Source: CAYILR01 sp964364175 (GTDB lineage Bacteria > Bdellovibrionota > UBA1018). From it: DNA of 9,760 bases. The translations under genes and the position numbers were made by a program. The notes below the pieces were generated by a model. The model ran no database searches. It worked only from the letters and a program-made list of their open reading frames with translations, and was not told the DNA's origin. Below, in pieces: positions 1-6,338 of the stretch; within the stretch, counting starts at the first letter, position 1, and each line of letters opens with the position of its first letter. The DNA lies in NCBI GenBank assembly GCA_964364175.1, contig CAYILR010000075.1, positions 1-9,760 on the forward strand. The letters run 5' to 3'.

Positions 1-29
1 ACCATCAAGCTTCTTAGTAATTTTTTGCC

Positions 30-1415
30 TTGCAAGGTTGGTCATCCATATGGGCCTATTTACCTTTGGCTGGGGGAACGATGAGTGGTGCACTCGTCTT
101 GGCAGGGGCTCCTTCTTCGGGATTGCATGCAGCCACTAAGACCTACACAGACAGCTACATGGCTGGACTGGCAGTCAACACATCGGCGCTTTCTTCAATC
201 AGCAACAATCAAGTTTTGGGCTGGAATACCGCCACTTCTTCTTGGTCACCACTCACCGTAGTGGGAGCCGCAGACGCGACTGCGATTCAAGGTACGAACG
301 TGGATTCTGGGGCTCCGACGACTGCCAAAGTTTTGGTTTATGATACGGCGGTTGCGAGTAAATGGGCTGCGGCTACTCTGGGAGCAGCTTCGTTGGCATC
401 AGACTCTGTGACTACGGTGAAAATTCTGGACAGCAACGTGACGACAGCGAAACTTGCCTCTAGCTCGGTGACAGCTGCAGTGATTAACAGTGACGCTGTT
501 ACGACCACAAAAATTTTGGATGCCAATGTGACTGCTGCCAAACTTGCCAGCGGCACGCTTACCTCAACTCAAGTGAGTGCCACCGCCGGAATTGCTACCT
601 ATGCGGTGGCTTCAAAATCAGCCACTGGAGCGATTGCAGTCAGCGAGACAGTAGTTCTTGCCGACTCATCGGGTGGAGCAATCACTTTGACTCTACCTGC
701 TGTTGCGGGTGTAGGTTCGGGACAGGTCTACACGATTAAAAAAACGGATTCGGGTACGAATGCTGTGACTATAGCGCCAGCTGCAGGGACGATCGATGGA
801 AGCGCAACGATTGCGCTCTATACCCAATACGAATCTATGCAGCTGGTGACGAATGGAGCTAATTGGTTTCGATTGAGTGATGGACTCAAAACCTGGAAGA
901 GAATTTATACGGTCACAGTGGGTGTTGCGACCACTTCAGTCACTCTTCCTGCAAGCGGTGCTTTTGATGGGGATGTAGATCAAGTTTATCGTTTTGTTTT
1001 TCACATGCGAGCACCTGACGTGGGTGTGGGGGGTTATTGGTTTTATCTCCATCCCAATGGAGATACGACAAGTGCCCATTTTTCAGAAACTAATTTTTAT
1101 TCGCATGCCAACGCTGCTACGGGCAACGGACCAAATGCGTATCCCGGCTTGAATATTGGTGTTACTTCCCTGTATGGCTGGGTGGATGCAGAAGTGTTTT
1201 TGCAGGCAAAAACAGGTGCCCCGAGAACAACTCGGGCTAATTCGTTTGATGTTTCTACGGCTGGGGTAGCTGATTATTCGATGATCTCTGCGTCGGCGTG
1301 GAATGACCAAAACAGCAATAATACGAATATTACTTACTACACGGTGAGTTGCTCTGGGGCTGCGGGTAACTGTGTGGGTGCTGGCTCAACGATTGACGTC
1401 TTTACGCTCAGATAA
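30..1415 (+). CDS. Tail-fibre-like (MAT-type) surface adhesin, 5'-truncated
   Basis: This is probably an extracellular trimeric fibre or adhesin resembling phage tail-fibre proteins, a class Bdellovibrio uses as mosaic adhesive trimeric (MAT) proteins in prey recognition. Read from a TTG at 30 it gives 461 residues. Residues 11-43 hold the PLAGGTMSG and AATKTYTD motifs of tail-fibre heads. Residues 126-176 hold two VTTxKILDxNVTxAKLAS repeats, 30 residues apart. Residues 205-284 match the fibre module with TIKKTDSGTNAVTI, TIDGSATI and NWFRL. Residues 289-461 look like a beta-sandwich tip ending in IDVFTLR, with a close Cys pair (C441, C448) that could form a disulfide. No Shine-Dalgarno site precedes the TTG, no signal peptide is present, and stops at 15-20 close the frame upstream, so the true N-terminus is missing or frameshifted. 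It is convergent with gshA, with 7 bp between the stop codons. The family call is firm; the prey-binding role is inferred. Confidence 0.75.
   Translation: MQGWSSIWAYLPLAGGTMSGALVLAGAPSSGLHAATKTYTDSYMAGLAVNTSALSSISNNQVLGWNTATSSWSPLTVVGAADATAIQGTNVDSGAPTTAKVLVYDTAVASKWAAATLGAASLASDSVTTVKILDSNVTTAKLASSSVTAAVINSDAVTTTKILDANVTAAKLASGTLTSTQVSATAGIATYAVASKSATGAIAVSETVVLADSSGGAITLTLPAVAGVGSGQVYTIKKTDSGTNAVTIAPAAGTIDGSATIALYTQYESMQLVTNGANWFRLSDGLKTWKRIYTVTVGVATTSVTLPASGAFDGDVDQVYRFVFHMRAPDVGVGGYWFYLHPNGDTTSAHFSETNFYSHANAATGNGPNAYPGLNIGVTSLYGWVDAEVFLQAKTGAPRTTRANSFDVSTAGVADYSMISASAWNDQNSNNTNITYYTVSCSGAAGNCVGAGSTIDVFTLR
405..557 (+). repeat. Two-copy 30-residue repeat in the fibre protein
   Basis: Residues 126-146 and 156-176 of the fibre protein are near-copies (SVTTVKILDSNVTTAKLASSS and AVTTTKILDANVTAAKLASGT, listed here only for comparison). 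They start 90 bp apart, at 405 and 495, with a more diverged linker between. Such VTTAKI/VTTAKL repeats are common in the shaft of phage-like fibre proteins. The DNA copies differ at many third positions, so this is an old duplication rather than a recent slippage event. Confidence 0.7.
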
Positions 1416-1422
1416 TACTCTT

Positions 1423-2715
1423 TCAGCGCATTGGCAGATGTGCCTTGATCTCCAACCCAGCCGCCAAAGCAGAAATCCGCGCAATCGCACCATACACAAT
1501 CTCCAGGACTCCAGCTTCTGGCATCTCCCCACGCTCAGCATCTCTTAAGTCAGACATGCAGAGCCGCTTGAAAACCATTCCTGCAGAATTCAAATTATCT
1601 TCGTCTCCTCGCTCAGGATTGGTGCGCAGGAATCCGCCGATGAGTTCGCATCCCACCATGTAGATCACGGGCTCTGCCGATGTTTTTTCAAATCGAGTTT
1701 GTGTGGGAATCCCTTCTTGCACGACAACACTTTCGATCTGGGCTTTTCCTTTACCCACGCTCATTTTGTTTTTGGTCCGGCGGTTCATTTGTGTGATTTC
1801 GTCAGCGGAGTGGACAACCATGATGCCCATTCCGTAGGTGCCGGCGTTGTTTTTCACGAAGACAAAGGGAGGCTCCCCAATTTGATGACGCTCATACGCA
1901 GTTTGGGTTCGCACGAGCATTTGTTGAACCTGATCCACCACACGATCGGTGCCAAGTTCTTCGTTGAAATTCACGCCCGCGACTTCTTGTGTATCGATTT
2001 GAACCACCCAGGGATCGATTCCGGCGATTTGTGCAAACTCAGCTGCTAAATTATTGTAGTGGAAAAAATGTTCGCTTTTCTTCCGTGTGTGCCAGCCCAG
2101 GCGATGACTCGGGATCATGGGTTGAACGACGGCGTCCAAAACCTTGGGATATCCCGCCGAAAAATCATTGTTGATCAAAATCAAATCGGGGACGAAACCT
2201 CCAGCGGAGAGGACACCACCCACCGGAATTTCGATGGGGAGTGCCTGGAGTTCACGCCCGCTGACGGATTTCAGCGGAATCGGCGTGTTAGTATTTGAAG
2301 CTGCAAGATCCGCGACATACCAACCGACTTGAACTTCGAATCCTGCTTCACGAATCAGATCCGAGAGCTGTGCCAGGTTTTCGATGTAGTAGGTGTTGGA
2401 TGTATGGGATTCGGGCAGAATGAGAATTTTTTGTGGATCAGAAAGCCCTAACGAGGAGGCCTCTTTGAGAATCTCACTTCGAATGACGGCTGGTGCGGTT
2501 CGTATATCCTCAGAGCAGAGGTTGTTAAAGCCAGCTGGATAGAGATTACAATCCACCGGCGCGATTTTGTGGCCGGAATCCCGAAGATCCACGGAGAGAT
2601 AAAAAGGCGGCGGGGCGATTTGGGCTTTCTCCTGGTACCAGGCCAAGAGTTCGCTTCGTTTTGCCAGGAGCTTTTTTGAGAGTTCTCGTCTGAATCGGGT
2701 GCCTTCTAAATTCAC
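1423..2715 (-). CDS. gshA: Glutamate-cysteine ligase, GshA (Acidithiobacillus type)
   Basis: The protein resembles the GshA family (PF08886 / TIGR02049) first shown in Acidithiobacillus ferrooxidans. It ligates L-glutamate to L-cysteine with ATP to give gamma-glutamylcysteine, the first step of glutathione synthesis in the cytoplasm. The 430 residues include DCNLYPAGFNNLC (55-67), a Gly-rich nucleotide-binding segment FVKNNAGTYGMGI (286-298), VVVQEGIPT (330-338) and a GGFLRTN...NSAGMVFKRL region (360-385), which together look like an ATP-grasp-type active site. This is unrelated in sequence to the E. coli GshA and plant GCL families. The start is a GTG at 2715 with no strong Shine-Dalgarno site; no in-frame Met lies nearby, and the KKLLAKRSELL helix soon after supports this N-terminus. 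It is the last gene of the minus-strand operon, 27 bp after the TPR gene. No gshB is in the window. Confidence 0.85.
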   Translation of the reverse strand: MNLEGTRFRRELSKKLLAKRSELLAWYQEKAQIAPPPFYLSVDLRDSGHKIAPVDCNLYPAGFNNLCSEDIRTAPAVIRSEILKEASSLGLSDPQKILILPESHTSNTYYIENLAQLSDLIREAGFEVQVGWYVADLAASNTNTPIPLKSVSGRELQALPIEIPVGGVLSAGGFVPDLILINNDFSAGYPKVLDAVVQPMIPSHRLGWHTRKKSEHFFHYNNLAAEFAQIAGIDPWVVQIDTQEVAGVNFNEELGTDRVVDQVQQMLVRTQTAYERHQIGEPPFVFVKNNAGTYGMGIMVVHSADEITQMNRRTKNKMSVGKGKAQIESVVVQEGIPTQTRFEKTSAEPVIYMVGCELIGGFLRTNPERGDEDNLNSAGMVFKRLCMSDLRDAERGEMPEAGVLEIVYGAIARISALAAGLEIKAHLPMR

Positions 2716-2742
2716 AGATATAAGGCAATACCGCTGGGTGAT

Positions 2743-3783
2743 CTATTCCGGCAAGGCTCTTTCTAGGACTTTCAAAAGAGGCTCGAGTTGCTTGCTTTGT
2801 GATTTGAAGATGCCTCGGATGTCAGCCAGGTGCTGAGTGCAGTCTTTTCGTTGAATCTCTTTGATTTCATTAAAGAACTGTTGAGCTTGTTTGGGTTTGC
2901 GATGCCCAGGAGGCTGAGGGAGCTGTGTGCATTCTTCCCTGAAATTTTGGATGGCTTGGGTATAGTTTTGAGTCGCTTGGTTGATCCAATAGAGTTCCTT
3001 AGCCTCCAACGTTTTTTTCAGCTCAGTGCCGGCATTGACCAGGCAGAGAGCGTGGCGCCTGAGAAATTCACGAGTCTGGCCTTCGTCTAACGCACGTCGA
3101 CGAATCTTAAACTCCTGGCATTGCAAAATCCCGACGGCAGTCCGGGTGGATTGAATGTGCCCGGCAACGGCAGGAGGTAGGTTTTCTTCTGAGTAATAAA
3201 TTTTGATTCTCTCGACAGCGGAGTCCAAGAGGGCCTGGGATTTGACTCTGTGATTGAGGTGAGCCTGGGCCAAGGATTGGGTCAGCAATCCATGCACGGA
3301 GAATTCAGCGTTGGTGGCATGGCCTTGAACGGAGGTCCTTTTGAAAACTTCAGCGCCGAGAGCCGAAGCCTGATGGTATTTTTTCATTCCGATGTAGCTC
3401 TCAGCCAGTTTGAGTTTGGCGTTCCAACCTGCCTCAGAGACCGGAAAAGCTTCGGCGTAGAAGCGCAGGGGTGCAAGTGCTTCGTGGTGCTCGCCCATCG
3501 CTTGCAAGCTCTGCCCCAAAAGAAAATGGGCTTCAGTGAAATTTGGATCTGAGGGATAACGCGCAATGAATCGCTGGATCAGCCGCGCGGATTCCAGAAA
3601 ATTTCCTTCTCGAAAAGATTTTTGCCCTTCGCGCCAGAGGGTTTCTGCTTCCTCGGTGGACTTGACGCCGAGACTGTCGTGTTGAATACGGCCAAGGTCT
3701 ACCGGGGCAGCTATTTTCTGCTTAGCTTCGGCTTGCGTTAGAATGAGAATCGAGATCCACAGCCACATAGTATAAATCTTCAA
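2743..3783 (-). CDS. Secreted TPR-repeat protein, function unknown
   Basis: This is a predicted periplasmic scaffold of about 346 residues. A signal peptide is visible: MK, a hydrophobic core (WLWISILIL), then AEA before KQK as a likely cleavage site. At least three TPR units follow, at residues about 45-80 (LWREGQKSFREGNFLESARLI), 83-114 (LLGQSLQAMGEHHEALAPL) and 119-150 (AKLKLAESYIGMKKYHQAS), with a weaker one near 164-193. This layout resembles BamD/YbgF-type TPR proteins. The C-terminal half is helical and charged, with four cysteines (about 222, 247, 285, 315) that could form disulfides in the periplasm. I chose the TTG at 3783 because it puts a Lys before the hydrophobic core. The ATG at 3768 is the alternative, with GAAG upstream, and an ATG at 3843 would add a non-signal-like leader. 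All three starts lie inside the upstream ATPase gene, implying translational coupling. Confidence 0.75.
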   Translation of the reverse strand: MKIYTMWLWISILILTQAEAKQKIAAPVDLGRIQHDSLGVKSTEEAETLWREGQKSFREGNFLESARLIQRFIARYPSDPNFTEAHFLLGQSLQAMGEHHEALAPLRFYAEAFPVSEAGWNAKLKLAESYIGMKKYHQASALGAEVFKRTSVQGHATNAEFSVHGLLTQSLAQAHLNHRVKSQALLDSAVERIKIYYSEENLPPAVAGHIQSTRTAVGILQCQEFKIRRRALDEGQTREFLRRHALCLVNAGTELKKTLEAKELYWINQATQNYTQAIQNFREECTQLPQPPGHRKPKQAQQFFNEIKEIQRKDCTQHLADIRGIFKSQSKQLEPLLKVLERALPE

Positions 3784-4801
3784 TCGAATGCACGTCTCTT
3801 GCAAGCTCAGGAAGCAGAATCCAGTCGGGTGTGACGGAGTCAAGTTTTTGTCGAAGTTCGGCTATGGCTTTTTTTTCTGAGGATTGAAGTGCTTTGAGGA
3901 TTTCCAGTGCTTCGTTGAGTTCCTTATTGTCGAGAGTACTGGAAGGATTGGCGAGGGTTCCCAAAGTCCGGTTCAGGATAATCCCATCAAAATGAAATTC
4001 GTGGGATTGAATGCTTTGGATGAAATGCTGGATCTCGAAAGTGTTTTCGGTCTGAGGGGAGGCGACCAGAAAAAAGCCGACCTGCTCGGATTTGAGGAGC
4101 TGAGTAATTTCCCCCAGATTTTTGAGGAATGCGGAGCGTACTTCAAAAAGCGCCTGCGCGAATTCCAGCAAATGGGTCATGAAGTTTGCGCCCGTGAGTT
4201 TTTCGAGAAGCCCCAATGCTCCTTTCATCCCCGCTGCCATGATGGTGTTGGTGGGGACAATCAGCCAGCGAATGATTTTTTCATCAAAAAAACGAGATAA
4301 AAGAAGCGGAGCTTCGAGGAATGCCAAGGTATTGCGACTGGGTGGGGTGTCAAGAACGATGAGGTCATATTCACCCGATGTTGTGATTTGATGAAGTTTT
4401 TCGAGAGCCATGTACTCGTTGGTTCCGGAGAATTCCTTTGCGAAAATCTGGAAGATTGGATTTTGGAAGACTCTCTGCGCGGTGTGGGAATTGGGCGCCA
4501 TCGCTTGGACGAAGGCCTCGAAGGTTTTGCGCGTATCGGGCATGAGTGCGTGCAGAGTGCCTTGCACGGGTTGCGGAGATTTTGCTTTGAGTAACGGTGT
4601 TAAATCTTCGGGAGTGTGTCCCAATCCTCGAATGCCGAGCGAGGTGGCCAGGCGTTTGGCCGGATCCATCGTGATGACCAGGGCTTTTTTTCCAGCGATG
4701 GCGGCACGAAGTGCAATGGCTGCGCTGAGGGTGGTTTTTCCGACGCCGCCCGTTCCGCAAGTGATTAAGATATGTCGTTTTTCGATCAAAGAAGGGATCA
4801 T
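3722..4801 (-). CDS. ArsA/Get3-like ATPase, subunit lacking the signature lysine
   Basis: This is a cytoplasmic P-loop ATPase of the ArsA/Get3 branch of deviant Walker A proteins, 359 residues. Visible motifs are the P-loop CGTGGVGKTT (15-24), Switch I TMDPAKRLA (45-53) with D46, Switch II LDTPPSRNTLAFLEAP (150-165) with D151, and PELARDVHSIEDLY (331-344) near the C-terminus. T17 replaces the signature lysine of the usual GKGGVGKT. Residues 165-225 form a hydrophobic helical region (LLLSRFF, IIRWLIVP, GALGLLEKL) where Get3 proteins bind clients. There is no CxxC zinc motif, and its only Cys is C15, so arsenite binding as in ArsA is unlikely. The motif style matches the paired ATPases of actinobacteria and deltaproteobacteria. 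The start at 4801 is preferred over 4906: it has GGGAG seven bases upstream and an ATGA overlap with the preceding gene. It is probably partnered with that gene's product. Confidence 0.85.
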   Translation of the reverse strand: MIPSLIEKRHILITCGTGGVGKTTLSAAIALRAAIAGKKALVITMDPAKRLATSLGIRGLGHTPEDLTPLLKAKSPQPVQGTLHALMPDTRKTFEAFVQAMAPNSHTAQRVFQNPIFQIFAKEFSGTNEYMALEKLHQITTSGEYDLIVLDTPPSRNTLAFLEAPLLLSRFFDEKIIRWLIVPTNTIMAAGMKGALGLLEKLTGANFMTHLLEFAQALFEVRSAFLKNLGEITQLLKSEQVGFFLVASPQTENTFEIQHFIQSIQSHEFHFDGIILNRTLGTLANPSSTLDNKELNEALEILKALQSSEKKAIAELRQKLDSVTPDWILLPELARDVHSIEDLYYVAVDLDSHSNASRS

Positions 4802-5658
4802 CTCACAGCTCCCGTTTGTGAAAAATACCGGGCGATCGCAGGTACCAAGGGGGAGGTGGGCAGAAAGTAGGGGATTTTCTGAAATGAGATGGATTGATTT
4901 CGCCACAGGTCGAGATTTTGATTTTCAAGAAGACTGCGACGGAGGGCGAATTCGACGCTGTCATGGGCTCGGGGTTGTTTGAAATCGAGTGAGATTCCCG
5001 CTTGAGAAGCAACGGCCGGATCAATTTCTGGAAAAACTCGGTTGGCCCAGAACAGAGGAGGATTTTCGGGGAAGAATTTTTTCAAAAAATCTGCGAGTTC
5101 GATCGCTTCCTGCAGGGGCATTTCTTCGGGGAGAGCGAGAATCAGATGCGCCGTTTGCCTTGGATCGCGGAAAGTGGCTAACATGGCCTCGCCGTCTTTG
5201 GAGAGGGGGCCGGAACCAAAGAGTTTGACGAAGTTTGCGACGCTTTGAAACATGGCCAGACCGTATCCGGTCGAAGGCATGTCGACGACGATGTGGTCGT
5301 AGTTTTCGCGCTCGTGCCAGACTTTGCCCAGGAGAACGAGCTCGTGGATTCCGGGGCTGGCTTGAGCCAGGTAGCGGATGACTTTGTTTTTGGTAAAGAG
5401 CTGAGTCAGGCCAGGAATGCGGATTTTAAGCGCCGCGTATTGCTCAAAGGCCGTGGCTGCCTCGCAATTGAGGGACCAGAGCTGGGGTGCTGTTTCTCTG
5501 AGTTCACCATCGGGTCGGGAAGGGTTTTCGAATTCGGCCCAGAGCGTTTTTTTTCCTGATTGCGCCAAAGCATGGGCTAACCCCTTGGAAACAGTCGTTT
5601 TGCCGACCCCTCCCTTGCCACTGACGAAAATCAAGTTCTTCTCCAATCCGGGTAACAT
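4798..5658 (-). CDS. ArsA/Get3-like ATPase, subunit with signature lysine
   Basis: This is the first gene of the minus-strand operon, a 286-residue P-loop ATPase of the ArsA/Get3 family. The deviant Walker A motif is complete, SGKGGVGKTT (13-22), with signature lysine K15 and catalytic lysine K20. Switch II is VVDMPSTGYGLAM (124-136), keeping D126. At the Switch I position, where ArsA has DPAS, the sequence is ENPSR (44-48), so the nucleophile-orienting Asp is replaced by N45. The protein is shorter than its partner, and the helical subdomain is correspondingly reduced. Only one cysteine (C65) is present, so the ArsA metalloid site is absent. The stop overlaps the next gene's start. This is most simply read as one half of a heterodimer with the downstream ATPase, comparable to Mycobacterium Rv3679/Rv3680. 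The client or pathway is unknown. The start ATG at 5658 has only a weak AGG nearby, very close to the codon. Confidence 0.83.
   Translation of the reverse strand: MLPGLEKNLIFVSGKGGVGKTTVSKGLAHALAQSGKKTLWAEFENPSRPDGELRETAPQLWSLNCEAATAFEQYAALKIRIPGLTQLFTKNKVIRYLAQASPGIHELVLLGKVWHERENYDHIVVDMPSTGYGLAMFQSVANFVKLFGSGPLSKDGEAMLATFRDPRQTAHLILALPEEMPLQEAIELADFLKKFFPENPPLFWANRVFPEIDPAVASQAGISLDFKQPRAHDSVEFALRRSLLENQNLDLWRNQSISFQKIPYFLPTSPLVPAIARYFSQTGAVR
4809..4813 (-). promoter_or_regulatory. Shine-Dalgarno GGGAG for the second ATPase gene
   Basis: On the minus strand GGGAG lies seven bases before the ATG at 4801, inside the last codons of the first ATPase gene. With the ATGA stop/start overlap (4798-4801) it decides the start and implies coupled translation of the two ATPase subunits, consistent with a fixed subunit ratio. 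Confidence 0.7.
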
Positions 5659-5717
5659 GACCTGTGCGTCGCATATCCTGGCTTGAGTTTCAATTCGGAC
5701 TTTGAGATACCTGGACT
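5659..5717. promoter_or_regulatory. Divergent intergenic region with both promoters
   Basis: Only 59 bp separate the start codons of the ATPase operon (leftward) and the lpoB-like operon (rightward). Both promoters must lie here or reach into the opposing coding region. I see no convincing paired -35/-10 boxes: a rightward TTGAGT at 5683 has only a poor GATACC at 17-bp spacing, and a leftward TTGAAA has no -10 at proper spacing. Co-regulation of the two operons is possible but unproven. Confidence 0.4.
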
Positions 5718-6329
5718 ATGGCAAAATTTAAATTTCTGGGAATTGTTGGCATGGCATCCGTCGTGATTCTTGTTTTGAACGGTTGTTCGACGGGGAGAGC
5801 ATTCAAAGATGGCTCCTACGACGATCCGAACCGCGTTGAACTTCTGGACGACAAGTTCAACGAAGCGGACATGCAGCAGATGGCGGATACGATGATCAAG
5901 TCGTTGGTAGCCTGCCCATTTATTGCGAATTCGCCCAAACCTCCGATCCTCATCATGGAAAAAGTGCAAAACGCTTCGTCGGAGCATCTCGACACGGTTG
6001 CCATGACCGACAAAATTCGCACTGCTTTGATCAAGTCGGGCAAAGTACGGTTCGTGAATAAGGAAGAACGTGGAACTCTTGAGGACGAGTACAAGTACAA
6101 CGAAGGTGCTCACGTCAACAAGAACACCCAGAAAAAACGTGGATCACAAATCGGGGCTGATTTCATCATCAGTGGCCGGATCATGAGCAATGTTCAAGAA
6201 GTCGGTAATGATAAATTTATTTACTACAAACTGACCGTGAATCTCACCAACACCGAGACCTCGACGATTGATTGCACCGAGGAACGCGAGATTCGTAAGA
6301 AATACCGCAAACAAAGCCTGGGTTTGTAA
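5718..6329 (+). CDS. lpoB: LpoB-like penicillin-binding protein activator lipoprotein
   Basis: This is a predicted outer-membrane lipoprotein. In E. coli, LpoB reaches through the peptidoglycan to stimulate the bifunctional synthase PBP1b. The 203 residues are close to the usual length. The N-terminus MAKFKF is basic, followed by a hydrophobic stretch and the lipobox LNGC (20-23); Ser follows the Cys, which favours outer-membrane sorting under the E. coli Lol rule. The body carries the LpoB pattern: ADMQQMADTMIKSLVACP (50-67), PPILIMEKVQNASSEHLDT (75-93), TDKIRTALIKSGKVRFV (97-113), GSQIGADFIISGRI (142-155) and YYKLTVNLTNTET (169-181). The Met at 5751 would remove the basic N-terminal residues, so 5718 is the better start. 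The COG3014-type gene follows after 9 bp. A PBP1b-type partner with the UB2H domain is not in the window, so the partner is inferred. Confidence 0.85.
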   Translation: MAKFKFLGIVGMASVVILVLNGCSTGRAFKDGSYDDPNRVELLDDKFNEADMQQMADTMIKSLVACPFIANSPKPPILIMEKVQNASSEHLDTVAMTDKIRTALIKSGKVRFVNKEERGTLEDEYKYNEGAHVNKNTQKKRGSQIGADFIISGRIMSNVQEVGNDKFIYYKLTVNLTNTETSTIDCTEEREIRKKYRKQSLGL

Positions 6330-6338
6330 TACGGGTCC

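Noticed and set aside
28..37. Ten-base palindrome CCTTGCAAGG near the start of the fibre frame
   Set aside because: A perfect 10-bp palindrome is expected several times by chance in a window this size; no second copy or attachment-site context was seen.
1400..1430. Bidirectional terminator between the convergent fibre and gshA genes
   Set aside because: Only a 4-bp CGCT/AGCG pairing with a long loop and no T run is visible; not enough for a terminator.
3884..4300. 138-codon plus-strand frame opposite the second ATPase gene
   Set aside because: Antisense shadow of a conserved gene; no family motif, no ribosome site.
4410..4982. 190-codon open frame on the plus strand, opposite the two ATPase genes
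   Set aside because: It lies entirely antisense to two well-supported ATPase genes, has no recognisable domain and no good ribosome site, and is rich in Arg/Ser/Pro as expected for a shadow frame.
3722..5658. Arsenite resistance (ArsA pump) reading of the ATPase pair
   Set aside because: Each protein has only one cysteine, so the three-Cys metalloid site is absent, and no arsB, arsC, arsR or arsD lies nearby.
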